Assembly (NCBI GenBank): GCA_030761205.1
Contig: JAULJL010000004.1
Span: 25,787,672-25,851,671 of the forward strand
DNA: 64,000 nucleotides
Source of the DNA: Fremontodendron californicum
Lineage: Eukaryota > Streptophyta > Magnoliopsida > Malvales > Malvaceae
Direction: 5' to 3'
The notes beneath the pieces were generated by a model that worked only from the letters and a program-made list of their open reading frames with translations, was not told the origin of the DNA and did no database searches. Below, one piece after another: positions 23,094 to 34,757 of this stretch; within the stretch, counting starts at the first letter, position 1, and each line of letters starts with the position of its first letter. Position numbers and translations under genes: made by a program.

Positions 23094-25800
23094 TTATTGT
23101 TGAAGCGAACTCTCCCCCAATGTGCTAGATTTATGCGAACATTTTCGACGGTTATGACCTTCATTTCTGCATAATCCACAATGTTTTGGTTGGCCTTTCT
23201 CCGTGAGATCCATTTCATTACAAATAGGACTTGATTTTGGCCGACCATGTGGATTTCTCCGCATTTCTTGATTGGGACACACTTCTGGACCATCATATTG
23301 AGGCGAGTAACCTTCATTTCCAACTGCTTCCAACTCATGTCTATAAACATTCAATATAGTTTTCAGTCTATAGTCTTTGTCCACATATTGCATGCAATCT
23401 ACATGGACATGTGCACAAGCAGCAACTACATGTGAATAAGGGAACCTTTGTGCTTGAAACTTCCCACAGTCACACCACATGTCACTAAGCTTGACTTTGT
23501 ACTTCATTGCAGAAACACCTTTTTGTGGATCAACTAACACTTCAATCAGAAAAGATTGAACAAAGTGGGAGTTAGCTTTCCTGCGATTTTCTTGCATAGT
23601 CTGTGTGACTGTTTCACAGTATGTGTGCCCTCCCTCCCTCCATCATTGCAATTTGCTTTGTTTCCCATCTTAACAAAAAGTGCAGCCAACCTATAATATG
23701 CTGATTGCACTAAAGCAGTAATGGGAAGATGACGCGTTCCCTTCAACACCGAATTGATAGATTCAGCTAGGTTGGTTGTCATATGGCCATAACGTCTTCC
23801 TTGATCATATGATTGGGCCCACTTCTCCTTGGGGATCCTATCAAGCCAATTAGCCGTCGTTGCATTTTCTCCACAAAGATTTCCATACATGAAATGAAAA
23901 TTCGGTCGCCTCAACTCGTATCCTAATAAAATAAAAAACAAAAACTTGTGAATTTCAGTATTATTTTATATACTAAACGAAATATAAGAGATAAAATAAC
24001 TATGATTCGATTTCATACCCATGTTAACAATGTGTCGACACAATTCCTTATTGTTAAACTTTTTCATAAAGTTAGCTGCAATGTGTCGAATGCAGTACAC
24101 TGAATATGCATGTGGAGGATTCCATCCAATACCATCGCGTCTAATCGCAGCTTTGATGGCTTCATGTCGATCAGACATCAAGCATATGCCAGGCTGTTTT
24201 GTCACATGTGTACGCAAATTAGTGAGAAAGAATGACCAAGCCTCTGTTGTCTCACCCTCCACAATGGCAAAGGCAATTGACAGTATGTTTCGGTTGCCAT
24301 CTTGTGCAATAGCTAACAATAATGTTCCTTTGTATTTTTCAAATAAGAAAGTACCGTTTATTTGCATAATAGGTTTACAATAAGGATACCCTTCAATGCA
24401 CGACTAAAATATCCAAAATAGTCGATGGAATATTCTCTTATCCTGGACCAGTCGATCACCGTGATATGCAGTTACCGTTTGCAATTCACAATTGTACCAT
24501 GCACGAAATATTGCATTGCACCTAACCATTTAAATAGCTCATTGTACGATCTTTCCCAATCGCCAAAAACTCGAACAATTGCCTTTTGCTTTGCTTTCCA
24601 TGTTTTCTTATAGGAGGTGATGTATCCATACCGGATTCGCATCTTAACGATCAAAACTGATACGGAGATCTCCGGATTTGCTTGGACCAATGACAGAATG
24701 CATGAACAGATCATGTTACAATCTAACTTGCAATGATCTTGTGAAATCCTCCCCGATGTGCAAGTATGAGGCCCTTCATATTTTCTAATCTCCCATGCTT
24801 GTTTCTTCTTCATAAAAGTTGCCCTTATTCTCTCTTATTCTCCAATTACACCCTTTTCCATACATTAGACACTTGGCATAATATTTGGTCCGCTCAGATT
24901 CAATTACTCTGTAATCTACAGAGTTTTTGATGTTATAATGCTTAATAGCTGAAAGCATAGCCTCTTTCGTTGGAAATTGTAACCCAACATACAGATCAAC
25001 TGCAGATGGATCAAATGTCAGAGGCGTAGCTAATGTATGAGCATACTCAGGAAATTTTGGCACTTGCATTGCCTCCAGATCCAGGGTATGCATATGGGAT
25101 GCAGCCTTATATGGGGGAAGATCTCCATGAGTGTTGATCTCAGCAAGGACGACGTCTTGGTCAGAATCACTGTTGTCATCACTTGCGAATTCAGCATCCT
25201 CTTCCTGCTCACTAAAGTCACCAACATTTTCACCATGGACTCCACGTGGCGGAACAGGATCAACACCAGCTGGCTCATCTTCGAGGGTATTAGGAATTGT
25301 TTGTGAGACTAATGAATTATGAAACGTTGTAGCTTGAGATAACGGAACGACTTATTTTGTGGGAACGTCGTATGTAGTGTGAACATAGAACGACCCTGAA
25401 TCATCATCTTTTATGGGAAAGTTTTCTGTTGTACGAACATTTGAAGACCCACAATCATCGTCAACATCCTCTATGTCAGCATATAACTCAAGTACACCAA
25501 CATTTGCAAATGTCTCATGAGCATAAAATATGCATCTGACATCATCATCATCTTTAAGTGGAAATGTTCTATATCGGACACATCCTTCACCAATAGAAAG
25601 ATGACGCCTATACTTAATCTCTGAAACTCTTTTTCTATTTCCAGCTTTAATTTTGTATGACTTTGCAGCTTCAGTTCCTCTAATATGACGTCTTCTTCAA
25701 CACAAAAATTTTTAGTTCGTTCACAATCAAATGTAGCACCTTCGTCAGTATTATGAATTTGGCCATTATAGTAGACCAATGCGATCACTCTATTGCTCAT
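23094..25800 (-). pseudogene. MuDR-type transposase, copy B, inactivated
   Basis: The minus-strand equivalent of the copy A and C transposases, starting MSNRVIALVYYNG at 25800 and ending at the TAA at 23094. All landmarks are present: acidic N-terminal part, MuDR zinc-finger region (about 25000-24780), catalytic region (about 24370-24020), intron 24018-23923 with GT..AG ends, ESINSVLKGT with the probable catalytic Glu (near 23760), SWIM finger (CDCG..YSHVV, where the Cys before Ser has become Tyr) and CCHC knuckle. Lesions include a frameshift near 25640, an 8-bp tandem duplication near 24826-24841 that shifts the frame inside the DNA-binding region, and a stop near 24402. Not functional. Confidence 0.92.
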
Positions 25801-26122
25801 GTTGTGTAGTAATGAAACTAAGAAGGATGAGAATGGAGGTATTATCACTCGGCAAAAGAAAGAAGAAATATAGAAGGATGAGAATGAGGAGGTATTAGCA
25901 CTCAGAAAAAATCTGATTGAAAAACTGCTGTAGGGGGTATTGTAAACGTTCATCAGTATTATGAATTTATAATGGTTCATTATGTTGTACCGGATGACAA
26001 ATCCCATCCTTTGTACAGGATGGAATCTGATTCTCATTTTCTGGCTAGGGTTATTTGACTGAAAAACTGATAACTCATTCAATGCAAAAACTGATGATAA
26101 ATCCCATCCTTTGTACCGGACT

Positions 26123-26375
26123 GTCCAATAGTCCCATCCATTGCAGAAGGAATCCAATTCCAATATTTTCTGCAGCATTTGATTGACTGGAAAATAGCTG
26201 AAACCTATTCCTAACCCTAAATCATTAGTCCCATACATTGCAGAAGAAATCCAATTTCAATATTTTCTGCAGCATTTGATTGATTAAAAATAGTTGAAAC
26301 CTGTCCCTAACCCTAAATCATTAGTTCCATCCATTGCAGAAGGAATCTAATTCCAATATTTTATACAGCATAAAA
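26123..26375 (-). repeat. minisatellite upstream of transposase, copy B
   Basis: About three units of roughly 95-100 bp on the minus strand, homologous to the arrays in copies A and C ('ctgcaatgga', 'aaaatattggaattggatt'). Confidence 0.85.
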
Positions 26376-26964
26376 TTAAAATAATAAAAAAACTTTACTA
26401 AAAAATTTAAGTATATATATTTAAAAAAATTAAAACAATCGAAGATAAAATTTTTTATACATGTTTGTTACAGATCTCACATATAAAATTTAAATAAAAT
26501 GTTTTATATAAAAATTTAATAAGAAATATAATTTTCTTTTTAAAATATTAATAAGAAATAAAATTTTATTTTTTTTATAAAATTTTAATAATAAATTAAA
26601 TTTTATTTTTAATAAAATTAAAAAATTATAAATTTTTAATATATATTTTAAAAAATAAATAAACAAACCTAGATAATTTTTTTATTTAATTTACAATTTT
26701 TAAAATTAAAATACAAATTTTAAAATTAAATTTACAATTTTTTTTAATTTAAGTGAAAAAAAAATAAAACACCAAAGGAAATCGCCACTCCCGATGACGA
26801 TTTTTCTTGGTTTTTTTTTTGCAAATTTTACGCTGAAAAATCGTCATGGGGGATGACGATTTTCCAACTAGAAAAAAAAAAAAGTGAATTTTGAAAATTA
26901 ATATGAAAAGAACGATATTTTGATATATAATTTTTTTAACTATATTTGAATAAAACCCCCCCCC

Positions 26965-27955
26965 TTTTTTTTTTTCTTCCTTTTTCACGAAAACATGTCT
27001 TCATTAATTAGATGGAGAATAAAGTCTATTCTACAATGTTTTTTCATTAATTAATTAGTTAATGGTGTCATAAAGTGCAAATTTAAAATTTTAATTGTTA
27101 AACATAAAAATGGAGCCGCTATTCATTTTTTTTCATTAAATTGATTGGACGTCACCTATATAAATTTATCATTTATCATTGAAATCCAAAACTTGATTAA
27201 GACTCAAACAAATAGATTTCGGTCCACATTATCAGAATTAAATTGGAGAGTATGAATAGTGTAGAAAAAATTAGCATCCCGCAATGACATCCAAATGATA
27301 GATCTGATTGATTTTATGTTGTTTTAAAACGGTTTTAAATAAATAAATATTTTTAAAATTTTATTTTTTTAAGTATGAAAATTTTATTAAATTTCTTATC
27401 AACATTTTGGAGATATTTTAAAGAATTTTTTCATTTCAAGAGTATTAAAAAAAAATCTTTTTTTCCTTGAAGATGTTTCATTTTCAAATCTTTTATTAAA
27501 TTTTATGAAAGAGGGTTTTAATTTTTTTATCTTTTATGATTAAATTTTTATTTAAAAATAAACATCGATTTTTATTAATTTTTCAAATAATTAACACTTT
27601 AATTAATTTACCTAAATTTTTTAAAAAAATCAACCATTTGTGATTATCTTAGAATTTCACCACTACAAGATCTTTATTAATTTTTAAAATAATTAACACT
27701 TTTATTTTAATTAATTCAAATTTTATCAATTTTAAAACAAAAAAAAAAAAACCTAAAATTTTAAGCATAATAAATAAATAAATAACAAATCAAACAAATA
27801 AATAATAATTAAATAATAATTAAAATAAACAAATAAATAAATAAAATAATAAAAGAGAAAAAAACAGAAAACAAAATAAGGCGCGAATCCAGGTCTTGAG
27901 TCAGGTCTACATGCGAGTCAACATGCATATCCTTCTTGACCTCACCATTTTTAAG

Positions 27956-27999
<44 letters not shown>

Positions 28000-28112
28000 C
28001 ATTTTCCAAAAAACTCTTTTTATCTAACCTCATATTCTCTCTCACTCTTTAAAAAATTGTTTGGCGGCTGTCAAAAAAAATATCAAAACCTAAATTCTGG
28101 CACCGAAATCTT
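26965..28112. other. AT-rich DNA between MULE copies B and C
   Basis: No gene or bounded element seen. It contains a (TA)n microsatellite at 27957-27997 and A-rich runs; 27880-27950 is slightly more GC-rich. Confidence 0.5.
27957..27997 (+). repeat. (TA)n microsatellite
   Basis: An uninterrupted TA dinucleotide run of about 40 bases. Confidence 0.95.
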
Positions 28113-28849
28113 GGTTTTTTTATATAAATATAGCTAAAAAAAAAAATCCAAAAATACCTATCCTTTTAGATTATTTCCCAAAATACGCTGGTTTTAAAAT
28201 TAGCTGAAAAATCGCCACCCCCCATGGCGATTTCCCAGCATCAAAATATTGATTTTGGCTAAAAATACCAAGGGAAATCACCATGGGGGTGGCGATTTCC
28301 CTTGGTGTTTTTTTCAAAATTTGCTAAAAATACCAAGGGAAATCGCCACCCCCCATGGCGATTTCCCTTGGTATTTTTAACCAAATTTGTAAAAAGGATG
28401 AAGGGAAATCGCCATGGGGGGTGGCGATTTCCCTTCATGTAATTTTTTTTTTAATTTATAAACAAATTTTAATTTTTTTTTAATTTGTAAATTTTATTTT
28501 TTTAATTTAAAAATTATAAATTAAATTAAATTTCTTATTAAATTTAAATATGGAAAATTTTGTTTCTTATAAAAATTAAAAAAACAAAATAATATTTCTT
28601 CTTAAATTTGTATATCAAAAATTATATTTGTAAGTTTTGTTTTAATTTTAAAAATTTGTAAGTTTAGTTTTTTAATTTTAAAATTTATAAATTAAATTAA
28701 AATAATTTTTTTATAATTTTAAAAATAAAGAAATTTCGTAAGGTATATTTTATTATTTAAAATTTATGAACAAATTTTTTTAAATTTTGTTAATTGATTT
28801 GTATTAGATAAAAATAAAAAACAAACAAAAAAACTTGCATTACATTTTC
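28113..28849 (+). repeat. left TIR of MULE copy C
   Basis: Inverted repeat of 32960-33636, including the phrase 'cttgcattacattttc' at its inner edge, which is the reverse of the transposase 3' flank. It contains four palindromic modules; the right TIR has three. Confidence 0.93.
28203..28438. repeat. four palindromic modules in left TIR of copy C
   Basis: Modules at 28203-28239, 28265-28308, 28326-28378 and 28398-28438. The core arms are GGGAAATCGCCA and its complement around a 6-7-base centre, CCCCCCA in modules 1 and 3 and its reverse complement (TGGGGG or TGGGGGG) in modules 2 and 4, so orientation alternates. Module 3 has perfect 23-bp arms (28326-28348 and 28356-28378); module 4 has 17-bp arms. 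Confidence 0.95.
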
Positions 28850-28894
28850 ATAAGCAAACAAGTGAAATTCTGGAAAGCAGAAAAAAATTTTCTG

Positions 28895-29870
28895 GATAAG
28901 ACTGATGATATAGGTTTTTAGACAGGTTTCAGCTATATTTCCAGTCCATCAAATGGTGCAGAAAATATTGGAACTTGATTCTTTCTGCAATGGATAAGAC
29001 TGATGATATAGGTTTTTAGACAGGTTTCATCTATATTTCCAGTCCATCAAATGCTGCAGAAAATATTGGAACTTGATTTTTTCTGCAATGGATAAGACTG
29101 ATGATATAGGTTTTTAGACAGGTTTCAGCTATATTTCCAGTCCATCAAATACTGCAGAAAATATTGGAACTTGATTCTTTCTGCAATGGATAAGACTGAT
29201 GATATAGGTTTTTAGACAGGTTTAAGCTATATTTCCAGTCCATCAAATGGTGCAGAAAATATTGGAACTTGATTTTTTCTGCAATGGATAAGACTGATGA
29301 TATAGGTTTTTAGACAAGTTTCAGCTATTTTCCAGTCCATCAAATGCTGCAGAAAATATTGGAACTTGATTTTTTCTGCAATGGATAAGACTGATGATAT
29401 AGGTTTTTAGACAGGTTTCAGCTATATTTCCAGTCCATCAAATGCTGCAGAAAATATTGGAACTTGATTCTTTCTGCAATGGATAAGACTGATGATATAG
29501 GTTTTTAGACAGGTTTCAGCTATTTTCCAGTCCATCAAATGCTGCAGAAAATATTGGAACTTGATTCTTTCTGCAATGGATAAGACTGATGATATAGGTT
29601 TTTAGACAGGTTTCAGCTATTTTCCAGTCCATCAAATGCTGCAGAAAATATTGGAACTTGATTCTTTCTGCAATGGATAAGACTGATGATATAGGTTTTT
29701 AGACAGGTTTCAGCTATTTTCCAGTCCATCAAATGCTGCAGAAAATATTGGAACTTGATTCTTTCTGCAATGGATAAGACTGATGATATAGGTTTTTAGA
29801 CAGGTTTCAGCTATTTTCCAGTCCATCAAATGCTGCAGAAAATATTGGAACTTGAATCTTTCTGCAATGG
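28895..29870 (+). repeat. 97-bp minisatellite, ten units, copy C
   Basis: Ten tandem units of 96-98 bp, each starting 'ataagactgatgatatagg' and containing 'tttcagctat', 'ccagtccatcaaatg', 'gcagaaaatattggaactt' and 'ttctgcaatgg'. The 96/98 difference is 'tattttcc' against 'tatatttcc'. Units are far more alike than in copies A and B, so the array expanded or was homogenised recently. It lies about 290 bp upstream of the transposase ATG. Confidence 0.97.
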
Positions 29871-30159
29871 ATGAGACAAATGATGGGATTTATCAATCAC
29901 ATTTTGCATTGAATAAGTTATAACTTTTTCAGTCAAATAGTCCTAGGCAGAATATCAGAATCAGATTTCATCCTATACAAAGGATGGGATTTGTCATCTG
30001 GTACAACATAATGAACCATTATAAATTCATAATACTTATGAAGGTTTACAATACCCCCTACAACAGTTTTTCAATCAGATTTTTCCTGAGTGCTAAAACC
30101 TCCTCATTCTCATTCTCATTCTCATCCTTCTATATTTCTTCTTTCTTTTGCTACACAAC

Positions 30160-32911
30160 ATGAGTAATAGAGTGATCGCATTGGTCTACTATAATGGCCA
30201 AATTCATAATACTGACGAAGGTGCTACCTTTGATTGTGAACGTCCAAAAAGTTTTCGTGTTGAAGACGACGTCACATTAGAGGAACTGAAGCTGTAAATT
30301 CATACAAAAATTAAAGCTGGAACTAGAGAAAGAGTTTCAGAGGTTAAGTACAGGCATCCTCTTTCTATTGGTGAAGGATGTGTCCGATATAGAACATTTC
30401 CACTTGAAGATGATGATGATGTCAGATGCATGTTTTATGCTCATGAGACATTTGCAAATGTTGGTGTCCTTGAGTTATATGCTGACATAGATGATGTTGA
30501 CGATGATTGCGGCCCTTCAAATGTTCGCACAACAGAAAACTTTCCCATAGAAGATTATGATTCTGGGTCGTTCTATGTTCACACTACATACGACGTTCCC
30601 ACAGAAGAAGTCGTGCCCTTATCTCAAGCTACAACTTTTCAGACTTCATTAGTCTCACAAACCCTAATTCCTACTACCCTCGAAGATGAGCCAGCTGGTG
30701 TTGATCCTGTTCGTCCACGTGGAGTCCATGGTGAAGATGTTGGTGAATTTAGTGAGCAGGAAGAGGATGCTGAATTCGCAAGTGATGACAATACTGATTC
30801 TGACCCAGACGTCGTCCCTGCTGAGATCAACAGTCATGGAGATATCAACACTCATGGAGATATCAACACTCATCGAGATATTCCCCCATATCAGGCTGCA
30901 TCCCATATGCATACACTGGATTTGGAGGCAATGCATGTGCCGGAATTTCCAGAGTATGCTCATACATTAGCTATGCCTCTGACATTTGATCCATCTGCAG
31001 TTGATCTGTGTGTTGGGTTACAATTCCCAACGAAAGAGGCTGTGCTTTCAGCTATCAAGCACTATAACATCAAAAACTCTGTAGATTACAGAGTAATTGA
31101 ATCTGAGCCGACGAAATATTATGCCAAGTGCGTAATGTATGGGAATGGGTGTAATTGGAGAATAAGGGCAACTTTTATGAAGAAGAAACATCTATGGGAG
31201 ATTAGAAAATATGAAGGGCCTCATACTTGCACATCGGGGGGGATTTCACAAGATCATTGCAAGTTAGATTGTAACATGATCTGTTCATGCATTTTGTCAT
31301 TGGTCCAAGCAAATCCGGAGATTTCCGTTTCAGTTTTGATCGCTGAGATGCGAATCCGGTATGGATACATCACCTCCTACAAGAAAACATGGCAAGCAAA
31401 GCAAAAGGCAATTGTTCGAGTATTTGGCGATTGGGAAAGATCGTACAATGAGCTACCTAAATGGTTAGGTGCAATGCAACATTTCGTGCCTGGTACAATT
31501 GTGGAATTGCAAACGGTACCTGCATATCACGGTGATCGACTGGTCCAGGGTAAGAGAATATTCCATCGACTATTTTGGACATTTAAGTCGTGCATTGAAG
31601 GGTATCCGTATTATAAACCTATTGTGCAAATAGATGGTACTTTCTTATATGGAAAATACAAAGGCACATTATTGTTAGCTATTGCACAAGATGGCAACCG
31701 AAACATACTGCCAATTGCCTTTGCCATTGTGGAGGGTGAGACAACAGAGGCTTGGTCATTCTTTCTCAGTAACTTGCGCAGACACGTGACAAAACAGCCT
31801 GGCATTTGCTTGATGTCTGATCGACATGAAGCCATCAAAGCTGCGATTAGACGCGATGGTGGATGGAATCCTCCACATGCATATTCAGTGTACTGCATTC
31901 GACACATTGCAGCGAACTTTATGAAAAAGTTTAACAATAAGGAATTGCGTCGACAAATTGTTAACATGGGTATGGAATCAAATCATAGTTATTTTATCTC
32001 TTATATTTCGTTTAGCATATAAAATAATATTGAAATTCACAAGTTTTTTGTTTTAAAATTTATTAGGATACGAGTTGAGGCGACCGAATTTTCATTTCAT
32101 GTATGACAATCTTCGTGGAGAAAATGCAGAGGCGGCTAATTGGCTTGATAGGATCCCCAAGGAGAAGTGGGCGCAGTCATATGATCAAGGAAGGCTTTAT
32201 GGCCATATGACAACCAACCTAGCTGAATCTATCAATTCGGTGTTGAAGGGAACGCGTCATCTTCCCATTACTGCTTTAGTGCAATCAACATATTATAGGT
32301 TGGCTGCACTTTTTGTTAAGATGGGGAACAAGCAAATTGCCATGATGGAGGGAGGGCACACATATTGTGAAACAGTCACACAAGCTATGCAAGAAAATCG
32401 CAGGAAAGCTAACTCCCACATTGTTCGTAATTTTACGCGAACAAATCAATCTTTTCTGGTTGAAGAGTTAGTTGCCCCACAAGAGGGTGTTTCTGCAATG
32501 AAGTACAAAGTCAACCTCAGTGACATGTGGTGTGATTGTGGAAAGTTTCAAGCACAAAGGTTCCCTTGTTCACATGTAGTTGCTGCCTGTGCACTTGTCC
32601 ATGTAGATTGCATGCAATATGTGGACAAAGTCTATAGACTGGAAACTATATTGAATGTTTATAGACATGAGTTCGAAACTGTTGGAAATGAAGGTTACTG
32701 GCCTCAATATGATGGTCCAGAAGTGTGTCCCAATCAAGAAATGCGGAGAAATCCACATGGTCGGCCAAAATCAAGTCGTATTCGTAATGAAATGGACCTC
32801 AGAGAGAAAGGCCAACCAAAACGTTGTGGATTATGCAGAAACGAAGGTCATAACCGTCGAAATTGTCCGCATCGATTTGGCACATTGGGGGAGACTTCGC
32901 ATCAACAATAA
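30160..32911 (+). CDS. MuDR-type MULE transposase, nearly intact
   Basis: Transposase of copy C, 884 codons in two exons: 30160-31969 and 32067-32911, with a 97-bp GT..AG intron that restores the frame exactly. Domains: an N-terminal PB1/ubiquitin-like stretch (residues 1-110, inferred), an acidic linker, MuDR DNA-binding zinc finger (about 280-355, C..C..HTC), and the MULE catalytic domain with Asp492 (QIDGTF), Asp554 (MSDRHE), the CIRH motif of the inserted zinc-binding segment, and probable catalytic Glu657 (NLAESIN). Then come a SWIM finger from residue 759 (CDCG..CSHVV) and a CCHC knuckle from 857. The only lesion I see is a TAA at 30295-30297 (codon 46, CAA in copy A). Translation from the Met at 30430 would still give all domains from the acidic linker onward. 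Upstream is a pyrimidine-rich leader. Confidence 0.9.
31970..32066 (+). other. intron of MULE copy C transposase
   Basis: Starts GTATGG and ends TTATTAG. Splicing joins the codon split G|GA so the reading frame continues as NMG then YELRRPNF. The same intron, of similar length, is in copies A (3597-3695) and B (24018-23923). Confidence 0.88.
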
Positions 32912-32959
32912 ATGAATTACATGTTTTTCTCAACTTATTATGTACTTTGGATTATAAGG

Positions 32960-33636
32960 GAAAATGTAATGCAAGTTTTTTTGTTTGTTTTTTGTTTTTA
33001 TCTAATACAAATCAATTAACAAAATTTAAAAAAATTTGTTCATAAATTTTAAATAATAAAATATACCTTACGAAATTTCTTTATTTTTAAAATTATAAAA
33101 AAATTATTTTAATTTAATTTATAAATTTTAAAATTAAAAAACTAAACTTACAAATTTTTAAAATTAAAACAAAACTTACAAATATAATTTTTGATATACA
33201 AATTTAAGAAGAAATATTATTTTGTTTTTTTAATTTTTATAAGAAACAAAATTTTCCATATTTAAATTTAATAAGAAATTTAATTTAATTTATAATTTTT
33301 AAATTTAAAAAATAAAATTTACAAATTAAAAAAGAAATTAAAATTTGTTTATAAATTAAAAAAAAAAAAAATTACATGAAGGGAAATCGCCACCCCCCAT
33401 GGCGATTTCCCTTCATCCTTTTTACAAATTTGGTTAAAAATACCAAGTGAAATCGCCACCCCCCATGGCGATTTCCCTTGGTATTTTTAGCCAAAATCAA
33501 TATTTTGATGCTGGGAAATCGCCATGGGGGGTGGCGATTTCCCAGCTAATTTTAAAACCAGCGTATTTTGGGAAATAATCTAAAAGGATAGGTATTTTGT
33601 GATTTTTTTTTTTAGCTATATTTATATAAAAAAACC
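32960..33636 (-). repeat. right TIR of MULE copy C
   Basis: Inverted partner of 28113-28849. It carries three palindromic modules at about 33377-33416, 33443-33482 and 33511-33546, and starts only about 50 bp after the transposase stop codon. Confidence 0.93.
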
Positions 33637-33646
33637 CCGAAATCTT

Positions 33647-34748
33647 CATACCTTCATAAAAAAAAATACATAACTTGAATTTTTCGTCGTTGAAAAAACT
33701 ATAAAAACCCATAATGAATTTTAAGCTCAGTTTTCGGCCACTGAAAACTTCAAAAACCTGTCAAAAAATTCAACTAAAAAAATCTAGAAATTTTTAAAAA
33801 ATGCCATAATTTATTTTTGGTATTTTCTTTCAAAAAAAAATTCTAAAATCCTAATCCAAACCCTTTTTTATTTTTTTTTAGAAAAATCTCACCTAGAACA
33901 AAAATCCTCTTTATTTCTGCTACTGTTTTTTTTTTTTTGACTCTTGATTGTTGTTTGCTCATTGTTTTGTATTTTGCCTTTTGATTGTTTGCTTTGTATT
34001 TCTTGATTGGTGCTTGTTTGCTATTGATGTTGGGAGGGTTGCTATTTATAAGGGTTTAATTTTTAAAAAGGTATATTTTTGCCTTTGGCAAATTCGGATC
34101 CTTAGATTATCTTTGATGCCCAAGCTTGCCTTTTTTTTTTCTTTGATTTTTTTTTTATTTATATAAATTTAGTATTTTCCAACTTTCCTTTATATTTCCA
34201 TATTAATACATTGACTCCAAGTTTTGTCAAAAATAAAATTTCACGTTTTTTTATTTTTTTATTTTTCTGTTTTTTCCTTTTAAGTTTTTAGAACTGTTTG
34301 AAAAAAATTAAGAATAAAAATAAAAAAGAAAGGAAATAAAAAGGAAAAGAAAAGGAATAAATAAATTAATAAATATGAAATGGATATGGTCCGTGTTTCA
34401 AGGCTCAATCCAAAAATTTAATCCACTTTGCAATTGAGGCCCAATCCAATTTAATAAATCCAGAAAAATAAATTGAGATCCAATACAAAAAATAATTTAT
34501 AGCACAATAGCAAATCAACAAATTAATTTGGAGTAAAAAAAGTCAATCAAGACAAGCAAATTAAAACTCAAAATTAGGAATATAAATTAATTTCATTAAA
34601 AATCCAACTTTAGATCCGAAATCGATTTTAATCCCGGAATTTGAATTGAATGTATTTGATCTATATTAAATATTTCGAAAGAACTTAATCTGACAACTAA
34701 TAACATTCCAATTCAAATTACTCTAAAAATATTTTTAACACTCCAAAT
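33647..34748. other. unassigned AT-rich DNA
   Basis: No gene or bounded repeat recognised. 33900-34110 is T-rich with low-complexity 'ttgattgtttgcttt' words; the 72-residue frame at 33948-34166 is a by-product of that composition. Confidence 0.45.
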
Positions 34749-34757
34749 AAAATTAAA

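Larger units (their letters stand above)
19474..26964 (-). mobile_element. MULE copy B, inverted, transposase plus PMD gene
   Basis: The same element as 302-8205 in opposite orientation: PMD gene on + (20088-22752), transposase on - (25800-23094), convergent. The left end starts 'gatttttttatcc' and holds degraded palindromic modules (19560-19660); the right end (about 26680-26964) holds two modules and finishes in a C-run and T-run. No convincing target duplication is visible, perhaps because the right end was altered by slippage in the C and T runs; the right boundary is therefore good to about 10 bases. Confidence 0.88.
28113..33636 (+). mobile_element. MULE copy C, transposase only, young-looking
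   Basis: 5524 bp flanked by CCGAAATCTT (28103-28112 and 33637-33646; one could also read a 9-bp duplication with one more terminal base pair). Both ends read 'ggtttttttatataaatata' inward. TIRs of 737 and 677 bp are nearly identical by eye, pointing to recent activity or conversion. The cargo is a 10-unit minisatellite and a nearly intact transposase; there is no PMD gene. Its TIR sequence beyond the palindromic modules differs from copies A and B although the transposases are close relatives. Confidence 0.94.

Noticed and set aside
19474..26964. Target-site duplication for MULE copy B
   Set aside because: I compared the flanks at 19460-19474 and 26956-26990; only short chance matches such as 'cttcc' appear, so none is claimed.
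28895..29870. Could the regular repeats be a CRISPR array?
   Set aside because: Units are contiguous with no variable spacers, and the context is a plant transposon.
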